Source: Rhodoblastus sp963703385 | GTDB lineage: Bacteria > Pseudomonadota > Alphaproteobacteria > Rhizobiales > Beijerinckiaceae | DNA length: 64,000 nt | Direction: 5' to 3' | Assembly (NCBI GenBank): GCA_963703385.1 | Contig: OY969816.1 | Span: 992,001 to 1,056,000, forward strand | Shown here: positions 53,960 to 63,218 of the stretch, piece by piece | Layout of the letters: every line of letters starts with the position of its first letter | How positions within the stretch are numbered: position 1 is the first letter of the stretch | The notes under the pieces: model-generated | The model's database searches: none | Told to the model about the DNA's origin: nothing | The model's input: only the letters and a program-made list of their open reading frames with translations | Position numbers and translations under genes: made by a program

Positions 53960-54586
53960 ATGAACCGCCGGTCATTCTTGTTCATGGCGTCCGCGTCTGT
54001 CCTCGTTTCGTCGGCCGCTCGCGCGGAGGTGCTGACGCCTTTCGCCGAAGCGTCTGGCCGCGCCTTCGTGCCGCATGCGCATTTCGTCGCCCAGCAGTGC
54101 ACCGACTGGTGTTGGGCGGCTTCCTGCTCGATGATTTTCGGCACGCTCGGCCATCCAACCGACCAGAAAAAGCTGGTCGATTTCCTTTACAGCGACCTGA
54201 CTTGCGCGCCGGCCCCCCGGACCCGCGATCTGACCCGGATTCTCGACAATTCCTGGATCGACGATCGCGGCGTGCCGTTCCGTTCGCGGATCGAAGCGGC
54301 CTTCGATCAGGAAAACGGCGTCATGGCCATCGACGACGCCCTGATTGTCGGCGAGTTGATGCGGAAACGTCCGCTGCTTTACGCCGACAAGGACCATTGC
54401 ATGGTGATCGTCCAGGCGGATTTCGTCGTCACGCCGAACGGGCCGCGCATCATCGGCATGGGCGCGCTCGATCCTTCGCCGAGCGACCAGCCGGGGCGTT
54501 CGCCCTATCGCCCGCTCACCGAAGCCGAGCGCCGCCCTGCCTTTTTGGGAGGCGACATGATGTATCTTGCGGCAGTGCGGATCTGA
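53960..54586 (+). CDS. Exported papain-like cysteine protease
   Basis: A 208-residue protein with a Tat-like or Sec signal peptide (MNRRSFLFMASASVLVSSAARA) and a papain-like fold catalytic core: QQCTDWCWAASCSMIF contains the CWAAS-type nucleophile cysteine, DHCMVIV the histidine, and GALDPSPSD the third polar residue. Such small exported papain-like enzymes are known from several bacterial families, but substrate and role are unknown. ATG 53960 has GGAGG five bases upstream. Convergent with tyrS, 6 bases apart. Confidence 0.78.
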   Translation: MNRRSFLFMASASVLVSSAARAEVLTPFAEASGRAFVPHAHFVAQQCTDWCWAASCSMIFGTLGHPTDQKKLVDFLYSDLTCAPAPRTRDLTRILDNSWIDDRGVPFRSRIEAAFDQENGVMAIDDALIVGELMRKRPLLYADKDHCMVIVQADFVVTPNGPRIIGMGALDPSPSDQPGRSPYRPLTEAERRPAFLGGDMMYLAAVRI

Positions 54587-54592
54587 TTTCGT

Positions 54593-55852
54593 TCACGCCG
54601 GTTTGAGAAGCACATGCTTCTTCTTGCCGACGGAGAGCTTCGCCACGCCGTCCTTCGCGAAATCCTTTGCCGCGAGCAGATAACGCTCGTCCGTGACGGT
54701 CGCGTCGTTGAGCTTCAGGCCGCCGCCCTTGATCTGGCGGCGGGCCTCGCCGGTCGAGGGGGTCAGGCCCGCCTTGACGAAAGCGGTCAGCACGCCGAGC
54801 CCGGCCGCGATCTCGGCCTCCGGCACGGTCACGGTCGGCAGGCTTTCGGCCAGCACGCCTTCCTCGAAAGTCTTGCGCGCGGTCTCGGCGGCGGCTTCGG
54901 CTGCGGCGCGGCCGTGCAACATGGCGGTGGCCTCGTTGGCCAGGACCTTTTTCGCCTCGTTGATCTCGGCGCCCTGCAAGGCGGCGAGCCGCGCCACCTC
55001 GTCGAGCGGCAAGGTGGTGAAGAGCTTTAAAAACCGCTCGACGTCGGCGTCCTCGGCGTTGCGCCAATATTGCCAGTAATCATAGACGGGCAGCATGTCG
55101 GCGTTGAGCCAGACCGCGCCGGCGGCGGTCTTGCCCATTTTCGCGCCCGAGGCGGTGGTCAGGAGCGGCGAGGTGAGGGCAAAGAGCTGGGGCGTTCCCA
55201 TGCGGCGGCCGAGGTCGAGGCCGGTGACGATATTGCCCCACTGGTCCGAGCCGCCCATCTGCAGGATGCAGCCGTGGCGCCTGTTGAGCTCCACGAAATC
55301 ATAGGCTTGCAGGCACATATAGTTGAATTCGATGAAGGACAGCTCGTGCTCGCGCTCAAGCCGCAGCTTGACCGAATCCATCGCCATCATGCGGTTGACC
55401 GAAAAATGGCGGCCGACGTCGCGCAGGAAGTCGATGTAATTCAGCCTGCACAGCCATTGCTCGTTGTCGCTCAGCAGAGCGTCGGTCTTGGCCGGACCGA
55501 AGGTCAGGAATTTCTCAAAGACTTGTCTGATCGAGTCCTTGTTGGCTTCGATGGTCTCGACGGTCAGCATCTTCCGGCTTTCGTCCTTGCCGGAGGGATC
55601 GCCGACCCGTGTGGTGCCGCCGCCCATCAGGGTGATCGGCTTGCCGCCGGTCTTTTGCAGCCAGTGCAGCATCATGATCGGCAGGAGCGAGCCGACATGG
55701 AGCGAGGGCGCGGTGCAATCAAAGCCGATATAGGCGACAAGCTCGCCGGCGAGCGCTTTTTGGTCCAGCCCCGCGACATCGGAGCACTGGTGGACGAATC
55801 CGCGCGCGAAAAGGGTGCGGAGAAATTCGGATTTCGGCTGGTGGTCGGTCAT
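54593..55852 (-). CDS. tyrS: Tyrosyl-tRNA synthetase
   Basis: A 419-residue class I aminoacyl-tRNA synthetase. AYIGFDCTAPSLHVGS carries the HIGH-type motif (HVGS), DQWGNIVTGLDL the tyrosine pocket, and KMGKTAAGAVWL the KMSKS-type motif. The C-terminal S4-like RNA-binding domain is in IKGGGLKLNDATVTDERYLL. The upstream side is occupied by a 42-bp repeat array. Confidence 0.95.
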   Translation of the reverse strand: MTDHQPKSEFLRTLFARGFVHQCSDVAGLDQKALAGELVAYIGFDCTAPSLHVGSLLPIMMLHWLQKTGGKPITLMGGGTTRVGDPSGKDESRKMLTVETIEANKDSIRQVFEKFLTFGPAKTDALLSDNEQWLCRLNYIDFLRDVGRHFSVNRMMAMDSVKLRLEREHELSFIEFNYMCLQAYDFVELNRRHGCILQMGGSDQWGNIVTGLDLGRRMGTPQLFALTSPLLTTASGAKMGKTAAGAVWLNADMLPVYDYWQYWRNAEDADVERFLKLFTTLPLDEVARLAALQGAEINEAKKVLANEATAMLHGRAAAEAAAETARKTFEEGVLAESLPTVTVPEAEIAAGLGVLTAFVKAGLTPSTGEARRQIKGGGLKLNDATVTDERYLLAAKDFAKDGVAKLSVGKKKHVLLKPA

Positions 55853-55898
55853 TCTGGCCTCGGCTTTCGCCGAGGTTTAGATTTTTGAGGCCTCGCAT

Positions 55899-56206
55899 GC
55901 AAGCTTTTGGCGTACGCCAGAGCGTGTATGGAAAAATCCTGCAGGCGGTTGGCGTACGCCAGAGCGTGAACGGAAAAATCCTGCAAGCGGTTGGCGTACG
56001 CCAGAGCGTGAATGGAAAAATCCTGCAAGCGGTTGGCGTACGCCAGAGCGTGAATGGAAAAATCCTGCAAGCGGTTGGCGTACGCCAGAGCGTGAATGGA
56101 AAAATCCTGCAAGCTTTTGGCGCAGGCCAGAGCTTGCGGATTCGTCCATCGCGCGAGGCGGAGCGAATAGCGGTTGGCGAACGCCAGAGCATCTATAAAA
56201 AATCCT
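55899..56206. repeat. 42-bp tandem repeat array upstream of tyrS
   Basis: Five contiguous 42-base units start at 55899, 55941, 55983, 56025 and 56067, with two degenerate copies after them (near 56109 and 56163). Each unit contains GGCGTACGCC, a perfect 10-base palindrome, then AGAGCGTGAATGGAAAAATCCT. Units 2-5 are nearly identical throughout, so there are no unique spacers. Because 42 is divisible by three, all frames of the array stay open; apparent repeat proteins are side effects. It occupies the divergent gap between tyrS and the gene at 56294. Confidence 0.9.
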
Positions 56207-56293
56207 AGCGGATGCGCGACAACATTGCTCGCCTGGAAATGATTTGATAGTGACCGGCTTGCTCCCTGACGCTTATGAGTTTGGCTTCCCGAA

Positions 56294-57283
56294 ATGTCCC
56301 CTGTTCTTGAGCGAATTCCCGGCGCGTCATATTTATTGAGGCGCGCCTTTCGTCATCAATTAGGTCAGAAATTCGGAAACAAGCCGAAACTGGACGGCGC
56401 TGCTGTCGTTGTGCTTATGCCGGGTTCGCTTCACATTGGACTGTTGGCGTTACAGTACCTCGGCCAATATCAGACAATTATCGCCGTCGCCAACGGCATG
56501 ACAAGTCAAGAGGTTGAATTTGTTGAAAAAAATGCAAACGTTGGGGTCATAAGACTCGCAACGACCTTGCGCCACAGCACGGTTATCGACATTCTTGTCG
56601 CTGAGCTTGAGCATCCGTTCTGGATCGTCGATCACGACTGCTACGTTCTCGACACGAATATTCTTTACAGCGAAAGGAAGAAAATGGATCCGTCCGCGGC
56701 GGGCGTTGCAATCTACAGCTTGCAACAACGCGAGGGTGGGGCGGTCGTGCCCGAGACCTTCTTGATGTTGTTAAATCCTGAAGTCATTCGTAGAATATAC
56801 CGTGAATATAATGTCAGATCTGCGCGTATCAAATGGAGCGAGCTGAGTGGTCGCGCCAGGAGAGCGCTGAAAAAATTGGGGATCGACGACAAACATCTGC
56901 CAGAAGAGCACAAGGATTATTTTGACACATTGCGCGCCGTCGCCTTTCTCGCGCAAGCTGACGGACATGGGTTCCAGATGAGCCATGGCTATAGCCCTAC
57001 GTGTCAATTTTATCCTGAAGCGATTCACATCGGCAACACGTCTTTCCCGGGATGGCCGCCTGCAAGTCGATATAATGCTTTAGGGGCCTATTTCTGGAGG
57101 CGGTGTCTGGAAGAGCCGCGGATTGCCGCCTTCGTGGACCAGTACAATAGCCTGTGTCCGACGCTGCCCCGAACCTCCCTCGAAATTCGAAAATATCTCC
57201 TCAACTCCGACATGCTGGGAGAGGGCGACGCGGCTGGTTTCCTCGACCGGCTGGACGATCTGATTACGAAATATTCGAACTGA
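56294..57283 (+). CDS. Hypothetical protein, glycosyltransferase-like
   Basis: A 329-residue soluble protein, not recognised. It opens MSPVLERIPGASYLLRRAFRHQ, has a hydrophobic core strand pattern (AAVVVLMPGSLHIGLLALQYL, QTIIAVANGMTSQEVEFVEK) and an acidic segment HPFWIVDHDCYVLDTNILY whose D-x-D-like cluster follows a hydrophobic strand, as in GT-A glycosyltransferases. Base composition is clearly lower in GC than its neighbours, suggesting acquisition. ATG 56294 has no strong ribosome-binding site. Convergent with the YjbQ gene. Confidence 0.6.
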   Translation: MSPVLERIPGASYLLRRAFRHQLGQKFGNKPKLDGAAVVVLMPGSLHIGLLALQYLGQYQTIIAVANGMTSQEVEFVEKNANVGVIRLATTLRHSTVIDILVAELEHPFWIVDHDCYVLDTNILYSERKKMDPSAAGVAIYSLQQREGGAVVPETFLMLLNPEVIRRIYREYNVRSARIKWSELSGRARRALKKLGIDDKHLPEEHKDYFDTLRAVAFLAQADGHGFQMSHGYSPTCQFYPEAIHIGNTSFPGWPPASRYNALGAYFWRRCLEEPRIAAFVDQYNSLCPTLPRTSLEIRKYLLNSDMLGEGDAAGFLDRLDDLITKYSN

Positions 57284-57293
57284 GCGCGGCGCG

Positions 57294-57713
<420 letters not shown>

Positions 57714-57811
57714 CGCGCGCCCTCCTTCATTCGCTGTCAGACTGCTGCCCGAAGATCGGTTTTCTTGAAATCGTCGCCGGGATAGAGCAGGGCGAGGCCA
57801 AGCACAATCGC

Positions 57812-58651
57812 TCACGCCGCCGGCGGCTGGATTTCGTCGGGCTCAATGGCGTTGGCGATGCGCTGATATTCCGAGCGCACGTGGTCGGCGCCATATTTGC
57901 GCTCCAGCCGCCGCACCGTGAAATGGCCCTTGGCCAGCGACTGGAAATGGTCGATGAAGGCAAGATTGATCGCCGCGCCGCCGACCGCGCCGAGCGCCGG
58001 CGTCGCCTGGGCGAGAAATTTCTGGCTCACGACAAAGCCGAACCGCGCGCCGACCTGCGTCATCAGCTTGACCAGGGCTGGCGCCGCCTCGTCCACCACG
58101 CCGCGGCTGGCGACATAGCGCGCGGCTTCCGAAATCGAGCGCGCGAGCAGGCCGCGAATCGCGAAATAGCCGGAATCGGTGACGTTTTCGCCGCGCTCGC
58201 GGCCATCGAGCGCAAAAACTTCGAGACAGGCCATGGCGGCTTCAGCGTCGCGCAGATCCTCGCCCTCGGCGCGCGCGATATCGGCGATCGAGCGCAGCAT
58301 CACGGTCGTGGTCACCGGCAGTTCGAACGGCAGGCTGGCGAGGCCGAGCGCGCCGCCCGCCGCGCCCGAGGCGGCGACAAAGATTTTATGGGCGCGGTCG
58401 CGGTCGCGAACCGGCTTGCCCGAGAGGCTCGCCAGCGCCGCGCGCAAGGCGACCTTCATCGCCGACATCGCGGCGCCGTCGATGATTTTCGTCGCGCGTT
58501 CCGGCGCAAGACCCTTGAGCAAATTGACTTTGCGACCGAAGGCGTTGGCCAGCCGCAACGCCGGGCCGACATGCTCCAGCCGCCGGACCGCGTCCATCAA
58601 GGCGGCGTGGTCGGCGGCGCTCATCTGCTCGGCGTCGAAATCCGGTCTCAT
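57812..58651 (-). CDS. EcsC family protein
   Basis: A 279-residue protein of the EcsC family (named from Bacillus EcsC; function unclear). It has mixed helical, partly hydrophobic segments: AHKIFVAASGAAGGALGLASLPFELPVTTTVMLRSIADIARAEGEDL, LEVFALDGR, and GAVGGAAINLAFIDHFQSLAKGHF with RRLERKYG at the C-terminus, all typical of the family. Same strand as yjbQ, 98 bases apart. Confidence 0.85.
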   Translation of the reverse strand: MRPDFDAEQMSAADHAALMDAVRRLEHVGPALRLANAFGRKVNLLKGLAPERATKIIDGAAMSAMKVALRAALASLSGKPVRDRDRAHKIFVAASGAAGGALGLASLPFELPVTTTVMLRSIADIARAEGEDLRDAEAAMACLEVFALDGRERGENVTDSGYFAIRGLLARSISEAARYVASRGVVDEAAPALVKLMTQVGARFGFVVSQKFLAQATPALGAVGGAAINLAFIDHFQSLAKGHFTVRRLERKYGADHVRSEYQRIANAIEPDEIQPPAA

Positions 58652-58989
58652 CCGCGCTGTCCTTTCGCGCCGTTTTGGCGACCGCCGGGAAATGTGGCCG
58701 ATTTTCGCGGTTTCAAGCCCCGGATTAACCCTGTCGCGCCCGAAAATCTTAACGCGCGCCCCTGTGGTAGTAAAGCGTTATGCACGGCGCAGGCGCGCCG
58801 TTGACGCGAGAGACCAGGAGAATAAGGCGTTAGAGGCGAATGCGGACAATTTGAGCGAATTTGGCGGGTCTTGATTATACTTACTGCGACTCAAGCAAAA
58901 AATGAATGCATTTGTCTAAAATGCGGCATTTGTACTTAGATAGATAGCAGAACCGAGAAGGCATACTTTCCTCAACAACGGGGAATGAC
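58652..58989. other. Divergent intergenic region
   Basis: 338 bases between EcsC and the transglutaminase-like gene. The right half is AT-rich and presumably holds the plus-strand promoter; GCATTTGT occurs twice 18 bases apart (58908, 58926), and AATGCATT overlaps the first copy. No gene recognised. Confidence 0.5.
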
Positions 58990-59604
58990 ATGCGTCTTTC
59001 GAAACTTCTCGCTCTCGCCTTCGCCCTCCTGGCCGCCGCCCTTCCGGTCGGCCCGGCTTCGGCTTTTTCGAGCAGCGACGTCGCTTATGCTTCGGTTGGC
59101 GGCGAGACCAGCATTCCTTACGGTTGGATCGTGTTTTGCGGGCGCTACAAGAGCGAATGCGCCGCCCCGGCGGCGCCGGCCGCGGACGTGAACCTGACCG
59201 ACAGCGCGCGCCGCGAAATCCAGGACATCAATTCCTTCGTCAATCGCGCCGTCGAGCCGATTTCGGACATGGACCATTGGGGCGTGGTCGACCGCTGGGA
59301 CTATCCGGTGGACGGCAAGGGCGATTGCGAGGACTACGCCCTGCTGAAGCGCAAAATGCTGATCGAGCGCGGCTATCCCCGCCAGGCCCTGCTGATCACG
59401 GTGGTGCGCGACCAGAACAACGAAGGCCACGCCATCCTGACCGTCAAGACCAACCACGGCGAATTCATCCTCGACAATCTGACCGACGAACTGAAGCCGG
59501 TGGACCAGATCGCCTATCGCCTGGTGAAGCGCCAGAGCCAGCAGGACCCGAATGTCTGGGTCGCCCTTGGCCCCACCGCCGCCCCGGTCGTCGCCTCGCG
59601 CTGA
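58990..59604 (+). CDS. Bacterial transglutaminase-like cysteine proteinase (BTLCP)
   Basis: A 204-residue exported protein of the BTLCP family, periplasmic enzymes related to LapG. Signal peptide at 1-25 (LLALAFALLAAALPVGPASA). The catalytic triad is visible: cysteine in GKGDCEDYALLKR, histidine in EGHAILTV and aspartate in EFILDNLTDE. In Pseudomonas, LapG releases adhesins under cyclic-di-GMP control; a similar role here is inference and no lapD/lapA gene is adjacent. ATG 58990 has GGGGA upstream. Confidence 0.9.
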   Translation: MRLSKLLALAFALLAAALPVGPASAFSSSDVAYASVGGETSIPYGWIVFCGRYKSECAAPAAPAADVNLTDSARREIQDINSFVNRAVEPISDMDHWGVVDRWDYPVDGKGDCEDYALLKRKMLIERGYPRQALLITVVRDQNNEGHAILTVKTNHGEFILDNLTDELKPVDQIAYRLVKRQSQQDPNVWVALGPTAAPVVASR

Positions 59605-59627
59605 AGGATGCGCCAAAGAGGACAACA

Positions 59628-59655
59628 AACCCCGCTTCGGCGGGGTTTTCTTTTG
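59628..59655 (+). terminator. Rho-independent terminator
   Basis: AACCCCGC (59628-59635) and GCGGGGTT (59640-59647) pair around a stable TTCG tetraloop, followed by TTCTTTT. It ends the transcript of the BTLCP gene 24 bases after its stop. Confidence 0.93.
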
Positions 59656-59720
59656 AGATTTTTCCGCGCCCGCCTTATCACGGCTGCTTCAGCAGGAGTT
59701 TTCGCAGCGGGAGTTTTCGC

Positions 59721-60809
59721 TTGCGCGTAAATCTGTTCGATTTCGATCTGCCTCAAGAACGCATCGCCTTGCGGCCTTTGGTCCCGCGCGATTCCGCGCG
59801 ACTGCTCGTCGTGGCGCCGGAGTTTATGCGCGACGCTCATGTGCGCGATTTGCCCGGCTTCTTGCGCCAGGGCGACGTGCTGGTGGTCAATGACGCCAAG
59901 GTGATCCCGGCGCAATTGTTCGGCTGGCGGCGGCGCGGCGAGTGGAAAGCCCGGATCGAGGCCACGCTGCACAAGCGCGAGGACGGCTCCCATTGGCGGG
60001 CTTTCGTCCGTCCGGCGAAAAAACTGAAGCTCGGCGAAAAAGTTTTGTTCGGCGAAGCGCAAGATCAAGTCGAAGATTCTTCGGGCGCGGCCCGTCTCGC
60101 CGGCGCGCTCTGGGCCGAGGTGATCGAAAGGAACGAGGGCGAGATCCTGCTGTCGTTCAACCTGTCCGGCCCGGCGCTCGACGACGCGATTTTCGCCCTC
60201 GGGCACATGCCCTTGCCGCCCTATATCGCGGCGCGCCGCGCCGAGGACGCGCGCGACGCCGGCGATTACCAGACGCTGTTCGCCGAAAAAAGCGGCGCGG
60301 TCGCCGCGCCGACGGCAGGGCTCCATTTCACGCCCGAACTGGTCGCGGCGGTCGAAAAGGCCGGCGCGACGCTCGAAAAGGTCACGCTGCTGGTCGGCGC
60401 CGGAACTTTTTTGCCGGTCAAGGCCGATGACACCGCCGATCACGTCATGCACGCCGAATGGGGATCGGTCGAAGCGGACGTCGCGGCGCGGCTCGACGCG
60501 GCGCGGGCGGCGGGCGGACGGATCGTCGCCGTCGGCACCACTTCCTTGCGCATTCTCGAAAGCGCAGCGGATTCGTCGGGCGCGATAAAGCCGTTTTCCG
60601 GCGACACCTCGATCTTCATCACGCCGGGCTATCAATTTCGCGCGGTCGATGCGCTGATGACCAATTTCCACCTGCCGCGCTCGACCCTGTTCATGCTGGT
60701 CAGCGCCTTTTCCGGCCTGGAGCGCATGAAAGCGGCTTACGCCCACGCCGTCGAAAAGAAATACCGCTTCTATTCCTATGGCGACGCCTGCCTGCTGTTG
60801 CGCGGTTAG
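59721..60809 (+). CDS. queA: S-adenosylmethionine:tRNA ribosyltransferase-isomerase
   Basis: A 362-residue QueA, which adds the cyclopentene precursor to 7-aminomethyl-7-deazaguanine in tRNA during queuosine synthesis. Family motifs: LFDFDLPQERIALRPL, DVLVVNDAKVIPAQLFG, GHMPLPPYI, SGAVAAPTAGLHFTPEL, VGAGTFLPVKADD, VGTTSLRILES and TNFHLPRSTLFMLVSAF. TTG at 59721 is preferred because GGGAG precedes it and the family N-terminus starts there; no ATG is better placed. tgt, its frequent partner, is not downstream. Confidence 0.94.
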   Translation: MRVNLFDFDLPQERIALRPLVPRDSARLLVVAPEFMRDAHVRDLPGFLRQGDVLVVNDAKVIPAQLFGWRRRGEWKARIEATLHKREDGSHWRAFVRPAKKLKLGEKVLFGEAQDQVEDSSGAARLAGALWAEVIERNEGEILLSFNLSGPALDDAIFALGHMPLPPYIAARRAEDARDAGDYQTLFAEKSGAVAAPTAGLHFTPELVAAVEKAGATLEKVTLLVGAGTFLPVKADDTADHVMHAEWGSVEADVAARLDAARAAGGRIVAVGTTSLRILESAADSSGAIKPFSGDTSIFITPGYQFRAVDALMTNFHLPRSTLFMLVSAFSGLERMKAAYAHAVEKKYRFYSYGDACLLLRG

Positions 60810-61073
60810 TGGCGAAAATCATCCGCTTGGCGCCGCTGAGTTGCCTGCGTTCGGCTCATTGCGGTATTACGACATTAAGGTCCCCCTGGCCGCTGTCGCG
60901 CACTCAGCGGACCTTCTGATTGTGAGACGAACCAGCGCTTGTGACCCCGAGTTGCCGGTCGCCAACCTTGCCCGCTGAGTCAAGGAACGGCATGAAGCTG
61001 ACCTTCGCAGGACGAACGCCCTCGCCCCCGAGACCGGGGGCAATACGAAGCCCAATGAGCGCCGTTGCCGAAA

Positions 61074-61481
61074 TCAAGACTTGCGAGCGAGAAGCCGCCA
61101 CGCGCCAATGCCCAGCAACGGATCGAGAACCGCGAACGTCATCAACACGTGAGGAAACACGCCGGCCATCGCCAGAGGCACCAGCACCGCAGGCACCAAC
61201 ACTATCCGGTCGAACACGGAGGCAGCAACAAATTGTCGGGCCCCCGAACGGCCGCCGAACAAATACAGCCAGCCAATCACCGCAAGTGTCATGCCCACCA
61301 AACGGACCAGCGCTTCCTCGCGCCCGGCGAAAGCTGAATCCATGAAAATGGTCTGGATCGCGCCCGGCCAAGCGATGAACAGGGCGCCGCTTCCCAGATA
61401 GAAGATTCCATTCATCGCCGTGTAGCTGGATGCGGCGGACAATGGCGTGGATTTTTCGAGAAGATCCTTGATGATAGACAT
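61074..61481 (-). CDS. Small four-helix membrane protein
   Basis: A 135-residue membrane protein with about four hydrophobic helices: GIFYLGSGALFIAWPGAIQTIF, VRLVGMTLAVIGWLYLFGG, VFDRIVLVPAVLVPLAMAGVF and LMTFAVLDPLLGIGAWRLL. The layout resembles DUF4345-like proteins. Function unknown. ATG 61481 has AGGGG upstream. The 264 bases between queA and its 3' end hold no other gene. Confidence 0.7.
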   Translation of the reverse strand: MSIIKDLLEKSTPLSAASSYTAMNGIFYLGSGALFIAWPGAIQTIFMDSAFAGREEALVRLVGMTLAVIGWLYLFGGRSGARQFVAASVFDRIVLVPAVLVPLAMAGVFPHVLMTFAVLDPLLGIGAWRLLARKS

Positions 61482-61587
61482 ATCGCGTTACCCCTTTTTG
61501 TGATGACCCGCATTGTTGATCGTTCTGGCGCATCAGTGATTCGAGATTATGCTGCCGAAGTTCGGATGTCACTTTGCGGAGGGGGCG

Positions 61588-62373
61588 ATGCAGAAACTTG
61601 CGCTTATTACCGGGGCTTCAAGCGGAATTGGTGCGGAAGCCTCACGAGAACTCGCAGGCCTTGGGTTTCGAGTCGTACTGGTGGCGCGAAATGAGGCGAA
61701 ATTGGCCGAGGTCGCCGCCTCGATCGGTGCGATGGCGAGCTTCGAAACCTGCGATGCCGCGTCGGGGCAAGAAGTCTTGGCGATGGCTGATCGGGTTCGG
61801 AAAAACCACGGAATTCCCGACGTCGTCATCAATTGCGCTGGCGCGGGACAGTGGAAGCGAATTGAAGATACGCCGCCCGCAGAAGCCGTCGAGATGATCG
61901 GTGCTCCCTATCTCGCGGCGTTCAACATCACATACGCATTTATGCGCGACATGCTCGGACGCAGGTCCGGAAAGCTTATCCACATCAACTCACCCGCGTG
62001 TTACATGGCATGGCCAAGCGCCGTGGGTTATACCGCGGCTCGATGCGCCCTGCGGGGGCTGCACGAGTTGCTATGCCAGGACCTCGCCGGAACTGGCGTT
62101 CAAAGCTGCCATATTGTCTTTGGAAAAGTCGATTCCGGATATTTCGAGCACAACGCAGGTGTGGCGGCCAATATTCCGGGAATTGCCAAAACCATTCGAA
62201 CACTTTCGCCCGTCGAGTGCGGACGCGTGATCGCCGGCGTCGTCACGCGTCCAAGGCGCGAGACGATTTATCCGTTCATGCTCCGGGTCTATTATTGGAA
62301 CAACAGGCTCGCGCCATCGCTGGTTCGCTGGCTCTTACGGGTCACAGGAGCCCGAAGAGTTGACGCCTCGTAA
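61588..62373 (+). CDS. Short-chain dehydrogenase/reductase with YxxxR active site
   Basis: A 261-residue SDR. The NAD(P)-binding TGASSGIGAEASRELA and NCAGAG segments are intact, and the catalytic serine lies in HINSPACYMAW. The tyrosine motif reads GYTAARCAL, that is Y-x3-R in place of Y-x3-K, so the usual catalytic lysine is replaced by arginine. The C-terminus is basic and may contact membrane (FMLRVYYWNNRLAPSLVRWLL). ATG 61588 is set by GCGGAGGGGGCG. Substrate unknown. Confidence 0.85.
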   Translation: MQKLALITGASSGIGAEASRELAGLGFRVVLVARNEAKLAEVAASIGAMASFETCDAASGQEVLAMADRVRKNHGIPDVVINCAGAGQWKRIEDTPPAEAVEMIGAPYLAAFNITYAFMRDMLGRRSGKLIHINSPACYMAWPSAVGYTAARCALRGLHELLCQDLAGTGVQSCHIVFGKVDSGYFEHNAGVAANIPGIAKTIRTLSPVECGRVIAGVVTRPRRETIYPFMLRVYYWNNRLAPSLVRWLLRVTGARRVDAS

Positions 62374-62559
62374 CAAGTGAATGGCGGCTATCCGGCGAAA
62401 CCACGGATCGGTCCATCCAACGCCGAACTTCCGGACCTGGCGCATCCTTGCCCTTGCGCCTTCGACCGCTCATCCTCGTAGACCGGTCCTTCGGTCCAAG
62501 ACCGCATCCCGCCGCTTTGGGTCATTCATAGCCGGGAGCCAAGCTTCGGATTTCGACTG

Positions 62560-63005
62560 CTAGGCTCTTTCGCCGCCCCATTTCCGCAAAAGGCGCTCGC
62601 GCGCCGGCGGGTGGATGTTCAATCTGGCAAAATCGCCGTTCATATGGCGGATCAGGATCGGGTCCATGATCCGCGCCCACAGCGGGGGAACAGGGTCAGG
62701 GCGCTCATGCCGGCATTGCCGGTCGGCAGTTGCGGGGCCTCGTCGAAATGGCGCAGGGCGTGGTAGCGGCGCATCGGATAGGCGTGATGGTCCGAATGGC
62801 GCGGCAGGTGGTAGACGATGACCGCCACCACTCCGTAAACGAAGATGAGCCCGAACCAGTAGAACAGCGGCAGTCCGGTCGCCTCGGCCAGCAGCGCGCC
62901 GAAGACGGCCAGGGCGGGGGGAACGAAGCCCAGCAGCCACAGCCAGCGCTTGGCGCCATAGATGGAATCGTCCCGGCTGGCCAGAAAACTCTCGGCGTGA
63001 CTCAC
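62560..63005 (-). pseudogene. alkB (alkane/fatty acid hydroxylase) relic, internally deleted
   Basis: The first ~60 residues (AKRWLWLLGFVPPALAVFG, AEATGLPLFYWFGLIFVYGV) match the N-terminal two helices of AlkB-type non-haem di-iron monooxygenases. They are joined in frame directly to the last histidine box and C-terminus (PRHSDHHAYPMRRYHALRHF, LPTGNAGM). The ~240 residues with the HELGHK, EHxxGHH and NYIEHYG boxes are missing. The tail then needs one extra base in the G run at 62684-62688 to continue as PPLWARIMDPILIRHMNGDFARLNIHP. It cannot bind the di-iron centre, so it is called a pseudogene. Start is GTG 63005. Confidence 0.8.
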
Positions 63006-63218
63006 TTTTTCCCCCGCGGAAATCTGAATAACCGACGGTAAGGCAATACGACCCCGCGAAAGCGAAAAGGCAGGGTTAATACAATCTTAAACATTTTGCC
63101 CGCGCGCGAACGGCGCGACCGGGCCGGAAAAATTCTTTCCCGAAATCTTTCCCTTTTGCCGGCCTTTCATTAGGTTCCCGCCCAACGCCAGACCGCGAGA
63201 TCAACGAGTCGCCGCCTC

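Noticed and set aside
55849..56192. Repeat proteins encoded by the 42-bp array on either strand
   Set aside because: The unit length is a multiple of three, so all frames remain open by construction; no start signals or family support.
55899..56206. CRISPR-like array
   Set aside because: The whole 42-base unit repeats with no unique spacers, and no cas gene is near.
62560..63005. A functional short AlkB-like protein
   Set aside because: Three of four histidine boxes are absent and the tail is frameshifted; it cannot assemble the di-iron site.
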